NCBI GenBank assembly: GCA_937974415.1
Contig: CALJXB010000150.1
Coordinates: 1 to 7,951 of the forward strand
DNA: 7,951 nt
Source of the DNA: an uncultured Kiloniellales bacterium
GTDB taxonomy: Bacteria > Pseudomonadota > Alphaproteobacteria > Kiloniellales > JAKSDN01
Reading direction: 5' to 3'
Shown here one piece after another: positions 1 to 5,718 of the stretch. The translations under genes were made by a program, and so were the position numbers. The notes below the pieces were generated by a model that was given only the letters and a program-made list of their open reading frames with translations, did no database searches and was not told the DNA's origin. The first letter of the stretch is position 1. Each line of letters starts with the position of its first letter.

Positions 1-1153
1 CCGAGAGGGTGCCGGCGATGTTGCCGACGATCTCGTCCTGGATTTCGAAAACGTCGGCGAACGGCCGGTCGTAGCGCTCGGCCCAGAGGCGGTGGCCGGT
101 CGAGGGATCGACGAGCTGCACCGTGATGCGCAAGGTGTCGCCCGCCTTGCGGACGCTGCCCTCGACCACATACTCGACCCCGAGGTCGCTCGCGACGTCC
201 GACACGGTGATCGTCCGGTCCTTTAGGGCGAGCGACGATTCCGGCCCGATCACGAAGAGCGACTGGAAGCGCGACAGGTCGGTGATCACGTCCTCCGTGA
301 GGCCATCGCTCAAGTAGGACTGGTCGGGGTCGCCGCTCAGGTTTGCGAAGGGCAGCACGGCGACGGAAGGCTTGGCCGGGAGCGGCAGCGGTATTGGCGG
401 CCGGGTCGCCGTATCGCCAGCGTCGCTCGCGCCCACGATTTCCTCATAGAGCCGGCGGGTGGCCGGCGCGGGCTCCACGCCGAGCTCCTGGGCAAGAACG
501 TCGCGGCAGCGCTCGAACTGGCGCGCCGCCAGGCCCCGCTGGCCCTGCTCCGCATAGAGGCGCATGAGGGTCCGGTCGGTCGATTCCCGGAGCGGATCGA
601 GCGCCAAAAGGCGTTGGGCCGTCGCAATCGCTGCCTCGTGATCGCCCGCGCGCAACAGCCCGGCCAAGAGGCGTTCGACCGCCCGGATCGCCAGCTCGTG
701 CAGACGCGCGCGCTCTTGGATGAGCCACTCGTTGAAGGACGGGTCGCGCACGCTGAGGCCATCGAGCAGCGGCCCTTGGTAGAGCCGCTCCGCCCGCGCC
801 AAGTTGCCGTTGGAGCCATTGGCGGCAAGCTTCTCGAACTCGAGCACGTCGACCGCTACGGCGCTGGATTCGAGAGCTATACTTTCTCCATTCGTCATCA
901 CGACGGTGGTACCGTTTTCCTGCAGCCCGTGGCGCAAAGACGTAAGGGCTTGGCGCAGAGAATTCTTGGCCTGCGCCTCCGCCCGGTCACTCCAGAGTAG
1001 GCCCGCAAGTTGGTCCCGCGAACGGGCCTTGTCCGGGGCGCATGCCAAGTAGGCGAGAAGCGCCTCCGCTTTCCGCGTCGACAGGGTAATCTTCTGTCCA
1101 GTATCGAGCCGGGCTTCGAATCCGCCGAGAAGCCGCACATCGAGATACGCCAT
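1..1153 (-). CDS. BTAD (SARP-like) transcriptional regulator with TolB_N-type domain, C-terminus missing
   Basis: The frame is open from ATG 1153 to the left edge, giving 384 visible residues without a stop. Residues about 1-100 resemble the winged-helix DNA-binding region of SARP/BTAD regulators (RKAEALLAYLA, then DQLAGLLWSD and NSLRQALTSLR). Residues about 101-242 are a BTAD helical domain (WLIQERARLHELA, AQRLLALDPLRE, ELGVEPAPATRRLYEE). A proline-rich linker (about 250-262) leads to a TolB_N/FlgO-like domain (about 263-375) with PSVAVLPFANLSGDPDQ, LSDGLTEDVITDLSRF and YVVEGSVRK. Such proteins are often annotated as adenylate-cyclase-like or putative transcriptional regulators and usually continue into TPR repeats, which would lie outside this window. 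No membrane segment is visible, so it is probably cytoplasmic. The start is supported by AAAGGA seven bases upstream (plus-strand 1161-1166), which sits inside an inverted repeat. Its regulon and ligand cannot be read from the sequence. Confidence 0.9.
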   Translation of the reverse strand, partial: MAYLDVRLLGGFEARLDTGQKITLSTRKAEALLAYLACAPDKARSRDQLAGLLWSDRAEAQAKNSLRQALTSLRHGLQENGTTVVMTNGESIALESSAVAVDVLEFEKLAANGSNGNLARAERLYQGPLLDGLSVRDPSFNEWLIQERARLHELAIRAVERLLAGLLRAGDHEAAIATAQRLLALDPLRESTDRTLMRLYAEQGQRGLAARQFERCRDVLAQELGVEPAPATRRLYEEIVGASDAGDTATRPPIPLPLPAKPSVAVLPFANLSGDPDQSYLSDGLTEDVITDLSRFQSLFVIGPESSLALKDRTITVSDVASDLGVEYVVEGSVRKAGDTLRITVQLVDPSTGHRLWAERYDRPFADVFEIQDEIVGNIAGTLS

Positions 1154-1162
1154 GCGACCGTC

Positions 1163-1180
1163 CTTTCCAGAGCTGGAAAG
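1163..1180. repeat. Perfect 8-bp inverted repeat overlapping the BTAD gene ribosome-binding site
   Basis: CTTTCCAG at 1163-1170 and CTGGAAAG at 1173-1180 are exact reverse complements separated by AG. On the minus-strand transcript the 3' arm contains the GGAAAGGA Shine-Dalgarno sequence, which lies just before ATG 1153. It could be a repressor site on DNA or a small hairpin hiding the ribosome-binding site. The repeat is seen directly; its role is inferred. Confidence 0.55.
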
Positions 1181-1244
1181 TCTATCGCGTTGTTTCCGCC
1201 GGGAGAAACCCCGTTGTCACCGATTTAATGGATTTTTCACAGGC

Positions 1245-1290
1245 CGGGATCGGCGTCCCGACCGTTGCTCGCGACGCGGTCGGGGACCGC
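1245..1290. repeat. Cluster of overlapping, mutually exclusive inverted repeats in the BTAD leader
   Basis: Three stems share bases. The first pairs CGGGA (1245-1249) with TCCCG (1256-1260). The second pairs GTCCCGACCG (1255-1264) with CGGTCGGGGAC (1277-1287), ten base pairs with one bulged base. The third pairs GCGGTC (1276-1281) with GACCGC (1285-1290) around GGG. The second cannot form together with either of the others. Eight bases past the last stem on the plus strand is T6 (1299-1304), which looks like a weak plus-strand terminator, although no plus-strand gene lies to the left. The minus-strand transcript has no U-run after the stems. Confidence 0.45.
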
Positions 1291-1331
1291 TAGAGGGATT
1301 TTTTGGAAAGAAGTCCGACGGAAGGATCGAG

Positions 1332-1358
1332 CGGTCGCGCCTGCCACTGGCGCGGCCG
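1332..1358 (-). terminator. Stem-loop just downstream of the HerA-type gene, weak terminator candidate
   Basis: The arms CGGTCGCGCC (1332-1341) and GGCGCGGCCG (1349-1358) pair over ten positions with a single A.C mismatch in the minus-strand RNA, around a 7-base loop. It begins 8 bases after the HerA stop codon. No U-run follows on the minus strand, so this is not a textbook intrinsic terminator. It may act as a 3'-end stabiliser or a Rho-assisted site. Confidence 0.3.
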
Positions 1359-1366
1359 TGCAGGCT

Positions 1367-3112
1367 TTAACGCCGCTGGCGGCGCCAGCGCTCGACCACT
1401 GTGTCGATGAAGGACTTGTCCTCGTCGTCGCTCTGCCAGGCGGTGGAGAACTTGGCGGTCCCGCTCCTCGGGCGGCGCTCCTCAGGCAGCTCGTTGAAGC
1501 AGAGCCGCACCGGCACCGGAACGCCCTCGCCCACGGCGATCGCCTCGGCGTTGCGCATGGACGGCAGGAACTCCATGAGCCCCATGGCCGATTCAGAGAG
1601 TGCGCCGCGCACGAACTCCTGGTCCTTCTGATTGCTCATCCTGAGCGCGAAGATGGTGTTGCACTGGGAGAGAATGCCGGTCGCCAGCTCCGACGGCCGC
1701 TGGCTCACCACGCAGAGCGATACGCCGTACTTGCGGCCCTCCTTGGCGATCCGGGACAGCGCCTTCTTGGTCGGCTCGAAGCCGAGGCTGGAATCCTGCG
1801 GCACGTAGCGGTGCGCCTCTTCGCAGACCAGCAGCATGGGCAGGGCCCGGTCGCTCCAGACCGCGAAGTCGAACATCATACGGCTGAGCACGGACACCAC
1901 GACATTGAGGATTTCCGACGGCACGCCGGAGAGGTCCACGATGGTGATCGGCCGCCCCTCGACGGGAATCCGGAACAGCCGCGAAAGCACCTCCGACATG
2001 TTGTCGCGGGCGCCCAGGCCGCCGAACATGAAGCTGAAGCGGGAATCCACGCGCAAGGCATTGATGCGCGACTTCAGCCTGAGATAGGGCGCCGAGTTCT
2101 CCGGGTTGTCGAGCTTGCCCATGCCGTCGTCGACGATCTGCAGGAGCTCGCTGATCTGATAGGGCACCGGCGTGTCGACCGTGATGAAGCTGGCGGAATC
2201 CGGATCGCTCTTCGACATGAACTTGCGCTTGGCTTCGGGAATCGCCTCGCTGAGGATCGCGGTCTCGGCAGTACGCGACTGGAAGTTGTCGCCGAGGATG
2301 ACCTCCGTGATCTCCTCGAAGGTGAACAGCCAGTACGGCAGTTTCAGATTGCTCGGGTCCAAGGCCTCGGCCATCTCGCCGAAGGCTTGGGAATACTCGT
2401 TGTGGGGGTCGAGCAGAAGGATGTGCGCGTTCTTGTGCTGCTCGAGAATGGCCTGCAGCGTCAAGGCCACGGCGCAGGACTTGCCCGATCCGGTGGTGCC
2501 CAAAATGGCGAAGTGCTTGCCCAGCAGGTTGTCGGTCGCGACATAGGCCGGCAGCGCCTCGTCCTGATGGATCGTTCCGATGCGCACCGTATCCGTCGCC
2601 GTCGGTGCGTAGACCCAACCCAGATCTTCCTTGCTCGCCATGTAGACGCTGTCGCCCAGGGTGGGAAAGATGGAGACGCCGCGCTGGAACGGCTTCCTGT
2701 CCCCGGTCGCGCTCTTCATGGTCTCGCCGACCAGTTCCATCTCGATGATGTTGAGCTCGGTGTCGCCGGCGTCCTGCTTGGGAATCGGGATGCTCAGGCC
2801 GCTCACCATGCCGAACACCGTCGAGACCGGAGTTTCTAGTTTGACGAGAGTTCCGATCTGCAACTTTGGCGAATCGGGGTCGTTTTCGACCTGGGGGGCG
2901 CCTTCCAGCAGGGTGATGATCTGAGATCCCGAAACGGCGACCACCCGGCCAACCCGGATCGCTTGCTCCTGGGCTTGCGGCGCCTCGTCCGGCGCGTCCT
3001 TCGAAACCGTGGCCTCGGCGCCTCCACCGGCCTCGAGTTTGGCCTGGGTTTGGGCCCCGACGTCGGCCTCGATCATATCTTGCGCCTCTGCCGTGGAGGC
3101 TTGATCACGCAT
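1367..3112 (-). CDS. HerA/DUF87-family ATP-binding protein (hexameric DNA translocase type)
   Basis: 581 residues from ATG 3112. After an acidic, Ala/Gln-rich tail (1-50), residues about 51-170 are beta-rich and fit the HAS-barrel of HerA proteins. The RecA-like ATPase domain follows, with Walker A GTTGSGKS (205-212), DPHNEY (235-240), Walker B LLVCEEAH (427-434) and the HerA-typical VVSQRPSEL (468-476). HerA proteins form hexameric rings that pump or unwind DNA, often with the nuclease NurA or, in some phage-defence systems, with other effectors; no such partner is visible here. The start overlaps the last codons and stop of the kinase gene by 8 nt. AAGGAG is present but about 16 bases upstream, which suggests translational coupling. 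A Met at residue 13 (codon ending 3076) is an alternative start. A longer in-frame reading from 3346 would lie wholly within the kinase gene and is rejected. The family call is firm; the cellular role is not. Confidence 0.9.
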   Translation of the reverse strand: MRDQASTAEAQDMIEADVGAQTQAKLEAGGGAEATVSKDAPDEAPQAQEQAIRVGRVVAVSGSQIITLLEGAPQVENDPDSPKLQIGTLVKLETPVSTVFGMVSGLSIPIPKQDAGDTELNIIEMELVGETMKSATGDRKPFQRGVSIFPTLGDSVYMASKEDLGWVYAPTATDTVRIGTIHQDEALPAYVATDNLLGKHFAILGTTGSGKSCAVALTLQAILEQHKNAHILLLDPHNEYSQAFGEMAEALDPSNLKLPYWLFTFEEITEVILGDNFQSRTAETAILSEAIPEAKRKFMSKSDPDSASFITVDTPVPYQISELLQIVDDGMGKLDNPENSAPYLRLKSRINALRVDSRFSFMFGGLGARDNMSEVLSRLFRIPVEGRPITIVDLSGVPSEILNVVVSVLSRMMFDFAVWSDRALPMLLVCEEAHRYVPQDSSLGFEPTKKALSRIAKEGRKYGVSLCVVSQRPSELATGILSQCNTIFALRMSNQKDQEFVRGALSESAMGLMEFLPSMRNAEAIAVGEGVPVPVRLCFNELPEERRPRSGTAKFSTAWQSDDEDKSFIDTVVERWRRQRR

Positions 3113-3992
3113 CTGACTCAAGGACCCGCTCCTTAGGGAATGACAAGGTGATCGTGGTGCCGACCCCGACGACGCTTTCCAAGGCCAAGGTGCCGCCATG
3201 CAATTCCAACAGTGCCTTGGTGATGGGAAGGCCCAGGCCGGTCCCCTCGTAGGTGCCGCTATAGGCGCTTTCGACCTGGCCGAAGGGGCTGAGGACCTTG
3301 TCGAAGTCCTCCGGGCATATGCCGATCCCCGTGTCGGCAACGGCAACCGAAAGGCCGCCGTTTTCCAGTCGGCTGACGCGAATCTCGATCTTGCCCCCTT
3401 CCGGGGTAAACTTGACTGCGTTGGACAGCAGATTGACCAAACACTGCTTGACCAAACGCTCGTCGGCGTAAATCACTGACTGCTCATCGACCTTGCCAAG
3501 CAGGCTGACACCGGCGTCCTGGGCGCGTTCTTGCACCAGGCGGATCGATTTGCCGATCGCCTCGTTCAGGTCGACCTCGGTTTCGGCCAGCTCCAGATTG
3601 CCGGTTTCGACCTTCGAAATATCCAAAATATCGCTGATCACATCCAGCAGATAGGCGCCGCTTTCGTGGATGTCCTGGATGTATTCCTTGTATTGCTCGA
3701 CCCCCAGGGAGCCGAGGATCTCGTTCTTCATGATCTCCGAGAAGCCGAGGATGGCGTTCAGCGGCGTCCTCAATTCGTGGCTCATGTTGGCCAGGAATTC
3801 GCTCTTCGCCCGGTCGGAGGTCTGGGCCTTGATCATTGCGGCGCGCGCGGACTCGGCCGAGCGTTCGGCATCCTGCTTTGCCACCATCAGCGCCGCTTCG
3901 ACCCGGTGGCGCTCCATGACGTAGCCGAACTGTTGACCGTAACGGTCCAACAAGGAACTGCGGCGATCGCGTTTACCGCGAAGTGCAAGCAT
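3105..3992 (-). CDS. Soluble sensor histidine kinase (HisKA + HATPase_c), no input or receiver domain
   Basis: 295 residues. The N-terminus (1-27) is short and basic, and residues about 28-66 are a charged, probably coiled-coil helix. The HisKA domain starts at about 65 with the H-box FLANMSHELRTPLNAILGFS; His72 is the expected phosphorylation site. The ATP-binding domain shows the N-box CLVNLLSNAVKF (184-195), G1 DTGIGI (220-225), F-box SPFGQVES (235-242) and G2 GTGLGLPI (250-257), so it appears catalytically complete. The style matches PleC/DivJ-type alphaproteobacterial kinases. There is no membrane segment, PAS, GAF or receiver domain, so the signal must come from a partner protein or the short N-terminus. 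The single-domain PAS gene upstream on the same strand is a candidate partner. No response regulator is encoded in the window. The 3' end overlaps the start of the HerA-type gene. The start is the first ATG; the GGGG before it is only a weak ribosome-binding match and lies in a palindrome. Confidence 0.93.
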   Translation of the reverse strand: MLALRGKRDRRSSLLDRYGQQFGYVMERHRVEAALMVAKQDAERSAESARAAMIKAQTSDRAKSEFLANMSHELRTPLNAILGFSEIMKNEILGSLGVEQYKEYIQDIHESGAYLLDVISDILDISKVETGNLELAETEVDLNEAIGKSIRLVQERAQDAGVSLLGKVDEQSVIYADERLVKQCLVNLLSNAVKFTPEGGKIEIRVSRLENGGLSVAVADTGIGICPEDFDKVLSPFGQVESAYSGTYEGTGLGLPITKALLELHGGTLALESVVGVGTTITLSFPKERVLESDA

Positions 3993-3996
3993 GATT

Positions 3997-4006
3997 GCCC
4001 CGGGGC
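3997..4006. repeat. Palindrome just upstream of the kinase start
   Basis: GCCCCGGGGC is a perfect 10-bp palindrome and the core of a longer imperfect one (3994-4010). It ends four bases from the kinase ATG and contains the only G-rich stretch that could serve as ribosome-binding site. Control of translation or a DNA-binding site are both possible. Confidence 0.3.
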
Positions 4007-4019
4007 GAATATCGAAAAC

Positions 4020-4039
4020 TTGCGGAAACTTAACCGCAA
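4020..4039. repeat. Inverted repeat in the kinase leader
   Basis: TTGCGG (4020-4025) and CCGCAA (4034-4039) form perfect 6-bp arms around an 8-base AT-rich loop. On the minus strand the arms are preceded by T-rich sequence and followed by GTTTTC, so the element resembles a weak attenuator or operator 28 bases before the kinase start codon. The surrounding gap 3993-4200 shows no credible gene. It is AT-richer than its neighbours and contains several TTAA words, but not the paired TTAA spacing of CtrA sites. Confidence 0.35.
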
Positions 4040-4200
4040 AAAGATCAATAGTTGCTTAATGATGCGCCCATAGACGCGGAATGATAGCAGTTAAGGTCTT
4101 GATTGAGCGAGCAAACCGACGGCCCCGGCAGGGCGCAGCGTTTCCGGCCGCCGCGGAAGGCCTTCAAGCTAAGGTTAAACTCGGCGCCTTACGGGTGGAC

Positions 4201-4695
4201 TCACGACGACCGCTTAACCTTGCAGCGGGCGCCGCCCACGACGCAATCGATGGTTGCCTGGTCCTGGCTGAGCGGCAAGAGGATGCTGCGGTACATGACG
4301 GTCTCGCCCTCTTCGTTTTGGAACTCGCCGCTGCGGATCACGGGGACGTGCTGGCTCAGCACCTCCGGGACGTTACGAGTTGCATAGTCGAGCAATGAGT
4401 TTTCACGGATCTTATCGACGGTGAACTCGGGTTCGGTTACGCCCGATATCGTGGCGAGGCTGTCCCCGACGTAGTGAAACACCGACGTCTCGTAGGGATC
4501 CTGGGGTTCGAGCGTGAAGCAATGGGTCCAAACGTCGCTCAGCTCCTCCGGGTCGAAATCCTTGGCGCTGGGAAAACGGCGGTCGGCACGCTTGTCCCAC
4601 CAAAACGCCATGAGCCGCATGTTCAGGCGCCTTTCGCGCGGCAAAGCGCTCTGTTCGGCGACTCGCTTGTGCTCGATGACTGGCTTGTGTTCCAT
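4201..4695 (-). CDS. Single-domain PAS protein (PAS_5-like)
   Basis: 164 residues. After a hydrophilic N-terminus (1-25) the sequence MAFWWDKRADRRFPSAKDFD, then ELSDVWTHCFTLEP and FHYVGDSLATISG, follows the pattern of the PAS_5 family: a short protein made of one PAS fold, common in Rhodospirillales and relatives. There is no output domain, transmembrane segment or signal peptide, so it is probably a cytoplasmic sensor or adaptor acting on another protein. It lies 208 bases upstream of the sensor-less kinase on the same strand, which makes the kinase a reasonable partner (inference). The first ATG (4693-4695) has only a distant AAGGA. An internal ATG at residue 26 (codon ending 4620) has AAAGG nine bases upstream and would still keep the whole PAS fold, so the start is uncertain. 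No ligand-binding residue can be assigned by eye. Confidence 0.82.
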   Translation of the reverse strand: MEHKPVIEHKRVAEQSALPRERRLNMRLMAFWWDKRADRRFPSAKDFDPEELSDVWTHCFTLEPQDPYETSVFHYVGDSLATISGVTEPEFTVDKIRENSLLDYATRNVPEVLSQHVPVIRSGEFQNEEGETVMYRSILLPLSQDQATIDCVVGGARCKVKRSS

Positions 4696-4723
4696 CGCTT
4701 AGGGTCCGTCCTTCACAGCAGGC

Positions 4724-4752
4724 ATAATTTCTGCAACCAAATATGCTAACAA
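4724..4752 (-). promoter_or_regulatory. Candidate sigma70 promoter for the PAS gene
   Basis: Read on the minus strand, TTGTTA (4747-4752) and AATTAT (4724-4729) each match four of six consensus bases and are spaced by exactly 17 bases. The -10 box lies 28 bases upstream of the PAS start codon. It is the best such pair I found in the divergent region. It is a consensus match only. Confidence 0.35.
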
Positions 4753-4764
4753 ATGGTAACCATT
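4752..4764. promoter_or_regulatory. 13-bp palindrome at the divergent promoter, candidate operator
   Basis: AATGGT (4752-4757) and ACCATT (4759-4764) are perfect 6-bp arms around a single A. The element shares a base with the -35 box of the leftward promoter candidate and lies 88 bases before the crotonase start. Its position fits an operator serving one or both divergent genes; the binding protein is unknown. Confidence 0.4.
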
Positions 4765-4787
4765 GCTCTGTTCGGCACACGTCGCTC

Positions 4788-4829
4788 GGCTCGGCGGGGC
4801 CGGCGGAAAGGTTCGACCGGAGCCGAGCC
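4788..4829 (+). promoter_or_regulatory. Leader hairpin ahead of the crotonase gene
   Basis: GGCTCGGC (4788-4795) and GCCGAGCC (4822-4829) form perfect 8-bp arms. Within the 26-base interior, CCGG at 4800-4803 can pair with CCGG at 4817-4820. The structure ends 22 bases before ATG 4852 and leaves the GAGGA ribosome-binding site exposed. There is no U-run, so it is not a terminator. I do not recognise a known riboswitch class. Confidence 0.4.
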
Positions 4830-4851
4830 CTGGCACGGATGCGAGGATGAC

Positions 4852-5664
4852 ATGCCTGAAGAAGCCCGTCTCGATGCGCCCACCGCGGACAACCGCCCCG
4901 TCATTCGTGAGGACGCGGGGGGCATCTCGACCCTAACCCTCAATCGGCCGGATCAATACAATGCCCTGTCCGACGCCGTGCTCGACGAGCTTCAGGGCGC
5001 CTTGGACGACTGTGCCACGGACGCCAGCGTGCGCTTGGTGGTCCTGGCCGGGCGCGGGCGCGCCTTTTCCGCCGGCCACGATCTCAAGGAAATGCGCCAA
5101 ACGCCCGATCAGGCCTGCTACGAACGCCTGTTCAAGAAGTGCAGCCGCCTCATGGTCTCCATCGCTCGCCTGCCCAAGCCGGTCATCGCGCGGGTCCACG
5201 GCCTGGCGACCGCCGCCGGCTGCCAGCTGGTCGCGAGCTGCGACCTGGCGGTGGCCGCGCGCGAGGCCAAGTTCGGCACCTCGGGCATCCGTGTCGGGCT
5301 GTTCTGCATGACGCCCGGCGTCGCCTTGTCGCGCAACGTCGCGCGCAAGCCGGCCTTCGAAATGCTGTTCACCGGCGAGCTGATTTCCGCCGACGAAGCC
5401 CTCGCTCTCGGGCTCGTCAACCGCGTGGTCGATGCGGATCGGCTGGACGCCAGCGTGGACGAGCTGGCCCAGTCGATCCTGGCCCATTCCCAGGCGGCCA
5501 TTGCGGCGGGCAAACGCGTGTTTTATCAACAGCTCGAGATGGGCTTGAGCGAGGCCTACGATTTCGCGGCGGAAGAGATGGCGGCCAATATGATGTTCCG
5601 CGATGTCGGCGAAGGCATCGACGCCTTCATCGCCAAGCGCAAGCCAGACTGGAGGCATGAATAA
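4852..5664 (+). CDS. Enoyl-CoA hydratase/isomerase-family protein (ECHDC3-like), catalytic glutamates absent
   Basis: 270 residues, normal length for a crotonase-fold protein. Family marks are LTLNRPDQYNALS (28-40), the first oxyanion-hole segment AFSAGHDLKEM (71-81), the second one around HGLATAAG (116-123) and CQLVASCDLAVA (124-135). In rat mitochondrial enoyl-CoA hydratase the two catalytic glutamates (Glu144, Glu164) sit in GCEL and QPEI; here these positions are GCQL (Gln125) and TSGI (Gly145). The CoA-ester-binding fold and oxyanion hole therefore seem intact while the acid/base pair for water addition is missing, as in ECHDC3-type relatives. A standard hydratase activity is doubtful, and the true reaction (another acyl-CoA conversion, or binding only) is unknown. 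ATG 4852 was chosen because GAGGA lies at 4843-4847. The in-frame ATG at 4753 would add a 33-residue arginine-rich tail, lacks a ribosome-binding site and falls in the palindrome. The gene is followed 54 bases later by the lipoprotein gene on the same strand. Confidence 0.9.
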   Translation: MPEEARLDAPTADNRPVIREDAGGISTLTLNRPDQYNALSDAVLDELQGALDDCATDASVRLVVLAGRGRAFSAGHDLKEMRQTPDQACYERLFKKCSRLMVSIARLPKPVIARVHGLATAAGCQLVASCDLAVAAREAKFGTSGIRVGLFCMTPGVALSRNVARKPAFEMLFTGELISADEALALGLVNRVVDADRLDASVDELAQSILAHSQAAIAAGKRVFYQQLEMGLSEAYDFAAEEMAANMMFRDVGEGIDAFIAKRKPDWRHE

Positions 5665-5718
5665 TTTACCTCCTCGCGATAGCCTGACACCGACTGCCGC
5701 TTGCCCGGACCCGTTTTG

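Noticed and set aside
337..828. 163-codon minus-strand frame inside the BTAD gene
   Set aside because: It is a second frame of the same strand, Arg/Ser/Pro-rich, overlapping the conserved BTAD domain.
1265..2839. 524-codon open frame on the plus strand opposite the HerA-type gene
   Set aside because: It lies antisense to a protein with clear Walker A/B motifs, has no recognisable domain and is rich in Arg/His/Gly/Leu as expected from the complement of GC-biased codons.
1367..3112. HerA-based phage defence system
   Set aside because: The known systems pair HerA with a nuclease or NAD-depleting effector gene next door; the neighbours here are a kinase and a BTAD regulator, so nothing supports a defence role within this window.
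3113..3346. N-terminal extension of the HerA-type protein up to 3346
   Set aside because: The extra 78 codons lie wholly inside the kinase coding region in another frame, and their composition is that of a shadow frame.
3531..4073. 180-codon plus-strand frame opposite the kinase
   Set aside because: It is antisense to the HisKA region and has no domain or ribosome-binding site.
4020..4217. CtrA-binding sites in the kinase upstream region
   Set aside because: TTAA words at 4030, 4056, 4091, 4175 and 4214 are spaced 26-84 bases apart, not as TTAA-N7-TTAA, and no TTAACCAT half-site is present.
4753..4851. 33-residue N-terminal extension of the crotonase from ATG 4753
   Set aside because: There is no ribosome-binding site, the segment is arginine-rich and unlike the family, and it overlaps the palindrome and leader hairpin. 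ATG 4852 has GAGGA at a usable distance.
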